Shown here: piece by piece, positions 1 through 9,784 of the stretch
Numbering within the stretch: the first letter of the stretch is position 1
Layout of the letters: every line of letters begins with the position of its first letter
Assembly: GCA_026120185.1 (NCBI GenBank)
Contig: JANUWF010003375.1
Coordinates: forward strand, 1,719,236 to 1,783,235
Direction: 5' to 3'
Length of the DNA stretch: 64,000 bases
DNA from: Voacanga thouarsii
Taxonomy: Eukaryota > Streptophyta > Magnoliopsida > Gentianales > Apocynaceae
Translations under genes and position numbers: made by a program
The notes under the pieces: generated by a model
Databases searched by the model: none
What the model was told of the DNA's origin: nothing
What the model saw: only the letters and a program-made list of their open reading frames with translations

Positions 1-202
1 TTGTGTTTTCTCATTTTAATTTTGCACGATTTCACTGGAAAAGACCCATTGTGTCTAAGTAAGTGATCTATGTGAATGGTGTACTTTCACAGTAACATAT
101 GAATCACGGGTTGCTTAACACATAAACTATTATCCTTAATCGGATAATAAGAATGGGAATCTCATTATGATAAGGTTATTGTGTTATAAATTTCAGGTGG
201 GG
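1..202 (+). repeat. Element B 5' LTR, left fragment
   Basis: Matches the 3' LTR of B from about 28197 onward, with shared landmarks such as the GATTTC(A/G)CTGG segment and the AATCTCATxATGATAA segment. It stops at 202, where element A begins with TGTTAG. The true LTR start is outside the window. Confidence 0.8.
198..202. repeat. Target-site duplication of element A, left copy (TGGGG)
   Basis: TGGGG precedes TGTTAG of A; TAGGG follows the end of A at 20335-20339. The uninterrupted 3' LTR of B reads CAGGTAGGGAATGG, so TAGGG is ancestral and the left copy has one A-to-G change. Confidence 0.8.
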
Positions 203-361
203 TGTTAGTGTTGTGCCCTAAAGGCAATCAATCACTTGTACATTGTATATGACACATTTCATTTTAATAAAAATGCATTATTTACCTTACAGTTTCTTTT
301 GTTTACTTTTAAATAATATAACTGTTCGATAAAGTCTCTAGTACAACATTGTGTTAAGGAA

Positions 362-381
362 ATCATGATAGAGATCATGAT
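362..381. promoter_or_regulatory. Conserved 20-nt dyad of the A-family LTR
   Basis: ATCATGATAGAGATCATGAT consists of two ATCATGAT palindromes around AGAG. It is identical in all five A-family LTRs here: 362-381, 7768-7787, 23721-23740, and on the opposite strand 54933-54952 and 63931-63950. A role as a protein-binding site in the LTR is inference. Confidence 0.4.
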
Positions 382-1525
382 ATGAGATTCCTACTACACT
401 GTATAGTGTTAGTACTTCAATAGTTCCTAGTCATAGGATTAATGAGATAGGACATCATTAATGCGTGAAGACTAGCATGTGTTAGTCTTCCTGATTTGAT
501 CAATTGGTGGTTTTCATATCCGTGAGTATTAAGGTACTCAAAGTTAACACATGGATGCTTGTTAATGGAATAAGTTCATTGGATGACCTAGCTATGAGAT
601 AATCACATGGATAACTATTTAGTACCAGTGATATAATTTCAATATAGCAAACATGCAAGTATCCTTAGACTTGAGATCTCCAAGGTACTTTGTTTGCTGA
701 GCAATGTACTTTGATTCCAATCTCTGGAGTTCGTTTGAGGGCCGCCTATGGGATAGATATTGGGTACATTGTGAGGTAAACGAAAGTAGTTAAGAGGGTC
801 AATAAAGGATTCACCACTCCTAATAGTAGGGCTGAATATCTCACGGCCACTTGTAAGAATTACTACTCAAAAAGTCATTTGCCAAGGCGATTGTGTATTG
901 GAAATAGTTCCAATTGATACACATCTAGAGTAGTGGGTTCCTAGTACAAGTACTATTGTATTCGGGCCAGAATTAATTCTGCAGGGAGTTGGCACTAATT
1001 CTGTACTCCAAACCAAATGAGATATTGTATGGTGAAAGGAGTAAATTACACTGTAGTTTGTTATTGAAGGGTTCATGTCAAGCCACTTGACTTCCTGGAC
1101 TCTTGGGTGGTCATGATGTGTTGCTAGATACCGCCCATGATCTGGGAATATGGGTTTATTAATTGATGAATTAATAAACCAATCCTAATTAGAATTAATA
1201 GGTTAATTCTAATTAATTATGGATTATTAATCTCAAAGACGTTTGGATTAATTCATGTTCTCTACCAATTGATTGAGAAACCTAATAGGTCACACACAAT
1301 AGAGAATTATATACTCAAGATGTTATTTGATAACAGAGTGGGGTTAATTGCGAGAAAGAGAAGTTGTTGTGGCCAAATTATAATTAGTTATAATTAATGG
1401 TCCAAATTGTAATTGTGAGAACTTGATGTTTCCAATTACAATTAGGAAATTCTAACTGTTTTAGAATTCTGAGATTGGAGTCTATTTTGAGCAGGATTTT
1501 TCGTGTGATATAGGGATAACCCACG

Positions 1526-1625
1526 AAACCCTAGCTAAGTGTAAGACACGAAAATAACTCCAAACCCTAAGGCACACGAATTCTCTCTTCTCTCTCTCTC
1601 TCACGATTGTTCTTGAGAAACCCTA
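1526..1625 (+). promoter_or_regulatory. Telo-box and CT-tract module in the A LTR
   Basis: Three AAACCCTA motifs (1526-1533, 1562-1569, 1618-1625) flank a CT-rich tract. They are preserved in the 3' LTR (19921-19928, 19957-19964, 20011-20018). AAACCCTA is the plant telo-box, known from promoters of translation-related genes; use as the LTR's promoter or leader is inference. No convincing TATA box at the right distance was identified. Confidence 0.4.
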
Positions 1626-1942
1626 GCCGCCGTCTTTTTCTGCTAGCACAGGAAATTTTGGTGCTTGAGTATTCCTCTGTGTGGATTACTGTTAGAGATA
1701 ATCACACACTGTGATTATAATGGTTAGACGTTCAACTCTCGTGGAGTTTGATCAAGAGGATTGCTAGATCGCACCTCGACTTGAAGAAGAAATTTTTGTT
1801 CTTCGGAAGATCAAAGAAAGGTAAAAGTTGTTACTTTTGTTATCTTTATGTCTTGTTTTCCATACATTTGTGGGTCCTGGGATGGTATCTCATTTTATTC
1901 TTCTGCTGCACTATATAGGATACAAGCCTGTGATACTCAACA

Positions 1943-3856
1943 GTGGTATCAGAGACATGCTATGTGTGGTTTACGGACATTGTTTTTTGCATGAAAAACT
2001 GTTTTCCTGTATTTGTGTTTGTCTTTGTTTGCTGTGAAAATCGTTTTCACTCGAGTCAAAATTGTTTTGAGCATTATGGGTTGGGTCCGTAGCACAATAT
2101 GATTGTGTAAAAGTTACAGCGTATTTTGAAAGATGCTTTCTTTATGTGCTGAAAATTTTCTGCAGAAAAACGTTTTCTTGAAAACATGTTGATTACCTTC
2201 TGTTTCATCTTGTGAATTTGATTTTCTGTTTTGTTTTGTTTAAACTAACAAATTGGTTGTTGTTTTGAGCTTCAAAACAGAAAATACTACTAAGAATTGT
2301 TCTCACTGAAAATTTACAGAAAAAGTCACCAAAAATTGTTTCTGGAAAATTTTCAAAATCACCACCATTGTTCCCGACTACAGCCGGAGCCGATTCCGTG
2401 CTGTTTCGTGAACATCCGGAAATCATTTCTGGAAAGTTTTTTGTTTAAAATCAGAACGCAGCCGGCGCCGGCCCTAGCTTCCAAACCGGCGCTTGTTCTG
2501 CTCAGTTTTACACATTCTAGCTATTTAAAAAAAATATATTTCCTGGAATAGAATTTTGAAAAAGAAAAATCTCATTTGATGAGAGGCGGTAAAATAAAAA
2601 TTTTTCCACAGAGGCGCTGCCCCCCGCCTGCTGACCGGCCAATGGGACTGCTGTTTTCGCTACCAAAGACGGGACCCAAAAGCATTTTCTTAAAATTTGT
2701 TTTGAGACAAACAATTTTATTTTTCAAAATTGTGATTTTAAAATTTTAAAATTAATGTATTTTTCTAAAATATTGATTTTAGAATTTGTTTTAATTTTCC
2801 AAAATAGTGATTTTGGAATAATAAAAATTATATGTTTATTTTGTTTAAGCATAGTCAATGGCATGGTGGATGGTTATGGACTAAAACCAATTATATCTGT
2901 TTATATATTTTACAGTTTTGGTTTTTTATGAAATAGGGCCTGCGTGTCCTACCTTCTTTAGAATTCTTGTATAATTCTCTTCTCATTTAACTCCCCTCGA
3001 ATGTAACTCGAGGTTTTCTCTCTTTAGAAAATTATGTAATTAGTTTACATAGGTTAGATAGGAGTAGAATTATTTTAATTTTGGAGATGGCAACCAAAAC
3101 AAGGCGAGAAGGTAAGACCTTCTACTTAAATCATGCATGAACACATAGGGTTAACTATATTAATTTCTTTTATGGCTCAAAGAAATTAATTTAGGGAAAA
3201 GTCTATAACCATACCACGTAATCGCTGTATTACCATGATCATCAATTATGTGATTTATTAATTTTTATGCATGTCATTCAATGAAATCACTAAAAGGAAC
3301 AAATCCCTCAATTAATATTAAACCTAATTCTTTCCGTTAATATAGTAAGAACGAGAGTCCTTTTTCTAGACCAAGTTGTTGGGCAAACCCAGCCTACTTG
3401 ACATCGGGCATGTTCAAGCTATGGAGTTAAATTCCTTTGGAATTAAATTCCTAATTAATGGGTCGGGTTTAAATAAATTCTTTATCCCAATTGGGCAAAC
3501 TCAAGCATAAAGAAATTTAGAGGAAAAGTTGGGGTAGCCCAAAAGGCTTTAAGATTAAATGCTGTTAATCACCCAATGATCCGGTAGTTTCATACAATGT
3601 AATTAGTATTAGATACTTACTAATGAACTTAAGGGTGGCTTGTTGGGCAAACCCAATGTTATTCTTAAGGAATTTGGATACCGGTCCACTAGGAAAGCTT
3701 CCAATGGGCTTTTCCGAATCAGTAGTGGGGGCTATTGGTTTGAGTAAAATAATGGAATAAAAATGCGCTTAATTAAAGTCCTAATTATTTGCATATCATG
3801 TGCATATACAAGTAGCTAATGCTCTCTATCTTTACATGATCTAGGACACTTGCATC
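1943..3856 (+). other. Element A untranslated leader, no ORF
   Basis: About 1.9 kb between the LTR and gag. No conserved coding sequence is visible. At 3088 a short reading frame (MATKTRRE) runs into GGTAAG, which looks like a splice donor. The motif TTGGGCAAACCCA, with TGGG/CCCA arms, occurs at 3379-3391 and 3643-3655 and as TTGGGCAAACTCA at 3491-3503. The remainder is AT-rich. Confidence 0.6.
1944..1954 (+). other. Primer-binding site (initiator tRNA-Met type)
   Basis: TGGTATCAGAG lies one base after the 5' LTR end and matches the complement of the 3' end of plant initiator tRNA-Met, the usual minus-strand primer of copia elements. Confidence 0.9.
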
Positions 3857-4657
3857 ATGTCAACAAACTTAAACCTACGTAGCATATTGGAAACCAACAA
3901 GTTAATAGAATCAAACTATCTCGACTGATATAGAAATTTGAGAATCGTTCTCAAATCGGAAAAGTTGCTCTACGTGCTAGATGCTCCTATTCCGCCACCA
4001 CCAGCTCAAGATGCTCATGTTGATAAGCATGCTGTCCACAAGAGGCACAAGGAGGATAGTGATACAGCATCATGTATTATGTTGGCATCCATGACTCCCG
4101 AGTTGCAAAAACAGCACGAGCATATGGATGCTCAATTGATTATACTACATCTTCGAGAGCTGTTTAATGCCCAAGCCAGAACTGAGAGATATGAGATCTC
4201 ATAGTAACTATTCCATTGCAAAATGGCAGAGGGTTCTTCTGTGGCCACTCATGGGCTGAAGATGCTGGGCTTAATAGAGAAGCTTGGATCTCTTGGGTTT
4301 GCAATGGATCATGACTTTAATGTTGACTTAATTTTACAATCTTTGCTTAATAGTTTCTCATAATTTATGATTAACTATCAAATGAACAAGATTGAGTCTA
4401 CCATTCCTGAGTTGATCAATCTTCTCAAAACTGCAGAATCCTCCATGAGGAAGGATTCCAATGCAATTTTAATGGTAGAATCTTTCTCTTCTAAGAAGAA
4501 AGTTCAAAAGAAGAAGAAGAAGGCTCCCATGAAGCCCAAAGGTGGTGTGAATAAGAAGAACGCAGCTACCAAGGGCCCATGCCATCATTGTGGGAAAATG
4601 GGCCACTGGAGGCACAACTGCAAAGCGTACTTGGAGATCATTAAGGACAAGAAGTAG
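3857..4657 (+). pseudogene. Element A gag (nucleocapsid), broken
   Basis: Starts at the ATG of 3857 (MSTNLNLRSILETNKL). The conserved NYLDWYRNLRI block has its Trp codon changed to TGA at 3926-3928, followed by the rest of the capsid-like region to 4204. Stops and shifts interrupt 4204-4366. The C-terminal part (4367-4657) holds a lysine-rich stretch and a CCHC zinc knuckle, CHHCGKMGHWRHNC. Copia Gag packages the RNA into virus-like particles in the cytoplasm. This copy is non-functional. Confidence 0.85.
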
Positions 4658-4696
4658 AAGAAGAAGCTTACAAGCACTTCTACTTCTATTCTGGGT

Positions 4697-4960
4697 ATGT
4701 TTATGATTAAGATAAATACTGCCTTTAGAAATGAGATATGGGTATTAGATACCGGTTGTGGATCTCATTTGTGCAATAACTTGCAGGGACTAAAGAGCAG
4801 TAGAAGGCTAGAGAAAGGCAATGTGGACCTACGTACTGCAAATGGGGCAAAGGTTGCTGCACTTGCTGTGGGGACATACGAGCTGAACCTGCCTTCGAGA
4901 TTAATTCTAGAACTGCAAAATTGTTACTTTGTACCAGTTTTAATGAAAACATTATCTTAA
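4697..4960 (+). pseudogene. Element A aspartic protease region
   Basis: The frame after gag contains WVLDTGCGSHLCNNLQG, the copia protease active-site block (D-T-G here, where most relatives have D-S-G), and ends at FVPVLMKTLS with a TAA where relatives read on into integrase. In intact relatives this domain cleaves the polyprotein. It is separated from gag by stops near 4655 and was probably a single polyprotein originally. Confidence 0.8.
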
Positions 4961-6050
4961 TTGCGTGTTTAGACTTATATGGATTTAATTTGATATTTAA
5001 GAATAAATGTTGTTCTTTTTCATTGAATGATATTCATTATGGTTCAGCAATTCTGGTTAATGGTTTATATGTTCTAGACTTGGATAATCCAATTCTCAAT
5101 ATAAACAATAAGAAACCTAAAATGGACAGCTCTAACACCTCTTATTTATGGCATTGTCGTTTGGGCCATGTAAACGAAAATCGTATTTCTAAGTTACACA
5201 AGCTTGGTGACTTAGGGTCATTTGATTATGAATCATATGGCACATGCGAATCTTGTTTACTAGGCAAAATGACTAAAACTCCTTTTCCAGGAAAAGGAGA
5301 ACGGGCCAAGGAGTTATTAGAACTCATACATTCTAATGTATGTGACTCAATGTCAATACAAGCAAGAGGAGGTTATAACTATTTCATAACCTTTATCAAT
5401 GATTTCTCACGATACGGGTATTTGTATTTAATGAAATACAAATCTGAGGCCTTTGAAAGGTTCAAAGACTTCAAGAATAAAATAGAGAAACAACTTGGCA
5501 AAAGTATTAAGACTCTAAGATCTAATCAAGGAGGAGAATACTTGAGCCAAGAGTTCCTGAATTATCTTAGAGATAATGGGATATTATCTCAATGGATTCC
5601 ATCACATACACCTCAACATACACGGTGTATCTGAGAAAAGGAATCGAACCCTCTAGACATGGTACGAACCATGATGGCTTCTGCAGACCTACCAAAATCG
5701 TTTTAGGGGGCATGCACTAGAAATTTCTGTTTATATACTAAACAAAGTTCTGACAAAAACGGTTGATTCTGCCCCATTTGAGATGTTCTTTGGTAAGAAA
5801 CCAAAGTTATCTCACTTGTGAGTATGGGGTTGTCCTGCCTTTGTCAAAAGGCCACAATCATATAAACTTGATAGTAAGTCTGACAAGTGTTTGTTTGTGG
5901 GATATTCGAAAGAATTTTTTGGATATTACTTCTACCTACCCTCTGAAAACAAATTATTTATTTCGAAGCATGCCTTCTTATTAGAGAAGGAGCACATGCT
6001 CAAAGGGGACAGTGGGAGTAAGATTAAACTTAGTGAAGTTCATGAAGATT
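4961..6050 (+). pseudogene. Element A integrase, catalytically dead
   Basis: The zinc-binding HHCC part is present at about 5148-5265 (WHCRLGH ... CESCLLGK). In the core, the first catalytic Asp is Asn (HSNVCD, family HTDVCG) and the second is also Asn (LRSNQGGEY, family RSD-GGEY). After 5634 the frame breaks: the NGV-E-RNR block is only recognisable across stops (5620-5665), and the C-terminal part (FGKKPKLSHL, CLFVGY) continues in shifted frames. It could not catalyse strand transfer. Confidence 0.82.
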
Positions 6051-6145
6051 AAACAAACGAGGATCAACCGTCTAACCCCACATCTATTGAGAGAATAGAT
6101 GAACCTTCTAATACACAAGAACCTCGTAGATCTACTAGGATACAT

Positions 6146-7600
6146 ATGGCACCTGAGAGATATGGATTTCTCATTAGTGACCACAATAATGTATTGCTCA
6201 TAGATGAAGATGAGCCTACTACCTACAAGGATGTTCTGAACAGTTCAGAATTTGGCAAATGGCTTGAGGCCATGAAGTCAAGATGGATTCCATGTGCAAC
6301 AACCAAGTATGGACTTTGGTTGATCCACCCAAATGAATTAAACCTATTGGGTGCAATTGGATTTTCAAGAAGAAAACGGACATGGATGGTAACTTAGTTA
6401 CCTATAAAGCACGTTTAGTGGCGAAGGGTTATCGTCAACAACATGGTATTGACTATGACGAAACTTTCTCACCAGTAGTCATGTTAAAATCCATCAGGAT
6501 ACTCCTAGCCATTGCTGCTCATTATGATTATGAGATTTGGCAAATGGATGTGAAAACAGCTTTCCTGAACAGAAATCTGACTGAGGAAGTGTATATGACA
6601 CAACCAGAGAGTTTCACTTCCAGTGATGGCACAAAGGCGTGTAAGCTGCAAAGGTCCATTTATAGACTTAAGCAAGATTCTAGGAGTTGGAACATCCATT
6701 TTGATGAAACAATCAAAGAGTTTGATTTCATTCAAAACATGGATGAGCCTTATGTATACAAGAAGGTTAGTGGGAGCGCAATTGTTTTCTTACTGCTTTA
6801 TGTAGATGACATATTGCTAATGGGAAATGATATACTTGTCTTGCAAACGGTTAAAGTTTGATTGTTCAAACAATTCTCCATGAAAGACCTTGAAGAAGCA
6901 ACCTATATTCTTAGAATAAGGATCTATAGAGATAGATCCAAAAGGTTGCTAGGTCTTTCACAGTCTACATACATAGATAAAATGCTAAAGAGGTTTAGCA
7001 TGGACCCTCCAAAAAGGGGTTCTTACCCATGTCACAAGTTGTAAGCCTTTCAAAGTTGATGTCTCCCAAGACACAAGTTGAAAGGGATCACATGAGTAAG
7101 ATTCCATATGTTTCGGCAGTTGGATCTATCATATATGCTATGATATGTACTAGGTCCGATGTATCTTGTGCTCTCAGTTTGACGAACAGATACCAATCTG
7201 ACCCTGGTGAGGGTCATTAGGCGGCTGTAAAGAACATCCTTAAGTACATACGAAGGACTAAGGATATGTTCTTAGTATATGGAGAAGGTGATTTGAAAAT
7301 AAACGGATATACAGATGCCAATTTTCAATCTGATAAAGATATTTCAAATCACAATCCGGCTACGTGTTTACGTTGTGTAGAGGGGCAATAAGTTTGAAAA
7401 GTTCCAAACAAGAGACTCTTGCCAACTCTATGACAGAAGCTGAGTACATAGCCGCTTCTGAAGCAGCTAAGGAAATAAAGATAGAGAGAGTTCCCATGGA
7501 TGAGAACATAGCAGACCTATTTACAAAAGCACTATTCCAAAAGAAACATAATTATCATGTTGAGTCATTCGGTATTAGATACATGAATGATTGGCTCTAG
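6146..7600 (+). pseudogene. Element A reverse transcriptase and RNase H, broken
   Basis: From 6146 there is a linker, then the RT fingers and palm: ARLVAKGYRQQHGIDYDETF, WQMDVKTAFLN and the catalytic YVDD at 6799-6810. A stop at 6859 interrupts SMKDLEEATYI, and further frames carry SQSTYIDKML (6862-7044) and PYVSAVGSIIYAM (7029-7220), the latter cut by a TAG at 7218. RNase H is represented by YTDANFQSD (about 7308) and by TEAEYIAASEAAKE and ENIADLFTKAL (7430-7540), which lie in different frames. These parts would copy the RNA and degrade the template; here they are a relic. Confidence 0.85.
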
Positions 7601-7614
7601 TGCAAGTGGGAGTT
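7601..7614 (+). other. Element A polypurine tract
   Basis: TGCAAGTGGGAGTT just before the 3' LTR, the usual position of the plus-strand primer in copia elements (typically AAGTGGGAG). Confidence 0.75.
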
Positions 7615-8738
7615 TGTTAGTGTTGTGCCCTAGAGGCAATCACTTGTACATTGTATATGACATATTTCATTTTAATAAAAGGCATTATTTATCTTATAGT
7701 TTCTTTTGTTTACTTTTAAGTAATATACTGTTTGATAAAGTCCCTAGTATAACACTGTGTTAAGGAAATCATGATAGAGATCATGATATGAGATTCCTAC
7801 TACACTGTATAGTGTTAGTATTTAAATAGTCCCTAGTCATAGTATTAATGAGACAGGACATCATTAATGCGCGAAGACTAGCATATGTTAGACTTCCTGA
7901 TTTGATTAGGCGGTGGTTTTCATATCCGTGAGTATTAAGGTACTCAAAATTAACACATAGATGCTTGTTAATGGAACAAGTTCATTGGATGACCTAGCTA
8001 TGAGATAATCACATGGATAACTATTTAGTGCCAGTGATATAATCTCAATATAGCAAATGTGCAAGTATCCTTAGATTTGAGATCTCCAAGGTACTTTGTT
8101 TGCTGAGCATTGTACTTTGATTCCAATCTCCGGAGCTCAATCGAGGGCCCCCTATAGGATGTATATTAGGTACATTGTGAGGTAAACGAAAGAGTTGAGA
8201 GGGTCAATAAAGGATTCACCACTCCTAATATTAGGGGCGAATATCTTACGACCACTTGTAGAAATTACTACTCGAGAAGTCCTTGGCCAAGGCGATTGTG
8301 TATTGGAAATAGTTCCAATTGATACACATCTAGAGTAGCGGGTTCCTGGTACAAGTACTATTGTATTTGGGCCAGAATTAATTCTGTAGGGAGTTGGCAC
8401 TAATTCCATACTCCAAACCGAATGAGATATTGTACAGTGAAATGAGTTAATTACACTGTAGTTTGTTATTGAAGGATTCATGTCAAGCCACTTGACTTCC
8501 TGGACTCTTGGGTGGTCATGATGTGTTGCTAGATACTGCTCATGATCTGAGAATATGATTTTATTAATTGATGAATTAATAAACCAATCTTGATTAGAAT
8601 TAATAGGATATTTCTAATTAATTATGGATTATTAATCTCAAAGACGTTTGGATTAATTCATGTTCTCTACCAATTGACTAGAAACCTAATAGGTCACACA
8701 CAATAGAGGATTATATAGTCAAGATTTTGTTTGATAAC
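7615..8738 (+). repeat. Element A 3' LTR, left part
   Basis: Aligns with 203-1335 of the 5' LTR and breaks at ...TTTGATAAC, where the Tat element begins. The remainder is at 19725-20334. Confidence 0.88.
8734..8738. repeat. Target-site duplication of Tat element, left copy (ATAAC)
   Basis: ATAAC precedes TGTTGCTG at 8739 and is repeated at 19725-19729 after the element end GTCAACA. The unbroken 5' LTR of A has a single TGATAAC here (around 1328-1334). Confidence 0.93.
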
Positions 8739-9456
8739 TGTTGCTGTCAAAATAGGGAACCTATGCAAGTGGAAATTAGCTTCGTATCCGATAAACACAA
8801 ACGATCCGATGTGGTGCAACAGAAAATGGTATCAGATCTTTTTTGAATCAGGGACTGGGTTCCTTGAGCTTACTATAGAAAGGGCTCAAGAAGGTCGGCT
8901 GAGAATGCTAAAAGGAAGGACTTTTCTCGGAGAATAGAATGATATTTGTATTAATTGACTTAATGGAAGATACAGAAAAAGGTTCGATATTGAAAATATG
9001 AACAGAAAGCTGTAAGAAAACCTGTAAGAAAAACTATAAACAAGGCTGGTAAAGAGAAGCTGTAACAGAGCAGTAAGAAAGCTGTAAAGAACTAAGATTC
9101 TAGACTAGAAAGCTGGAAATGATGATGAGGTAAAAAAAAATTAAATTCTGCTGGTTGATGGTTTGATTTGTTGTCCTTCATTCTGGGCGACGCTCCACAT
9201 TTTATACTTGCTGTAAATGAGCCACTAACAGATTGTGGAGTTTCTTCCGGCCAAAGAATGCTTTCACCGATCGTGAAGAAATTCCTTGCGCTGAAAAATC
9301 AAGAATCTATTTTCCTTCTTATCAGTTCCGTGGTGCCGATGTTGACCATGACCATTGGCTGCTTAAAATATTGACTTCATCGGCTCGTCCCAATTTGTCC
9401 AATCGGCATCGGTTCAAAGTAGCCGTTATGTCGGCTGGGCCAAGCTGACATCAACA
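8739..9456 (-). repeat. Tat element 3' LTR
   Basis: Bounded by TGTTGCTG and GTCAACA (CA at 9456). It closely resembles 19013-19724 with scattered substitutions and a few small indels. It is the 3' LTR because the element is transcribed leftward. Confidence 0.92.
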
Positions 9457-9475
9457 CATGCCCCCGAGTCCCGTT
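9457..9475 (-). other. Tat element polypurine tract
   Basis: On the minus strand GGACTCGGGGGCATG abuts the start of the 3' LTR; it is G-rich with one pyrimidine pair. Position fits the plus-strand primer, but the purine run is imperfect. Confidence 0.5.
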
Positions 9476-9630
9476 GTTTCGACAAACGCGAGTCAGCGAA
9501 ACGATGGGAATCGTACAACTATTAATGGCAGCTGTTCTTTTTCTGACGAAATCGAAATGTCCCGAACGTTGTGGAATCGTTGTGACGCCTCGGCCTTAGA
9601 ACCCGTGAACGGCTTAATTTCAAACTTCCT

Positions 9631-9637
9631 TATAAAT
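9631..9637 (+). promoter_or_regulatory. TATA-like box upstream of the antisense gene
   Basis: TATAAAT preceded by CCT, about 150 bases before the ATG at 9785 and between the LTR and the antisense gene. This fits an independent promoter in the direction opposite to the element's genomic RNA. Inference from position and sequence only. Confidence 0.4.
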
Positions 9638-9784
9638 TTCAGTGGTCCCCAATCGGAACTCCTTACTCCTTACAACTTCTATTTCCTTTAAAATTCTACT
9701 GCTTGAGCAATTCATCGGTATTTTATCTTCTTGCCTTAATTCCCTACAAACTGTGAATTTCCTTTTGGTAAAAGTAACGTCACA

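Larger units (their letters stand above)
203..1942 (+). repeat. Element A 5' LTR (1740 bp)
   Basis: Begins TGTTAGTG and ends ...ACTCAACA, immediately before the primer-binding site. The same start recurs at 7615 and the same end at 20334. Notable internal features are a dyad at 362-381, three AAACCCTA boxes at 1526-1625 and a CT-rich tract near 1580-1602. Relatives of this LTR occur four more times in the window (the 3' LTR of A; 23675-25257; 53423-55106; 56482-57915 with 63761-64000). Confidence 0.9.

Noticed and set aside
867..1076. Matching small ORFs in the two A LTRs (867-1076 and 8152-8481, minus strand)
   Set aside because: The similarity simply reflects LTR homology; the frames differ in length and have no domain.
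8827..8837. TGGTATCAGAT in the Tat LTR looking like an initiator-Met primer site
   Set aside because: It occurs at the same place in both LTRs (8827-8837 and 19101-19111), well inside them and on the strand opposite to gag-pol, so it cannot serve as this element's primer site.
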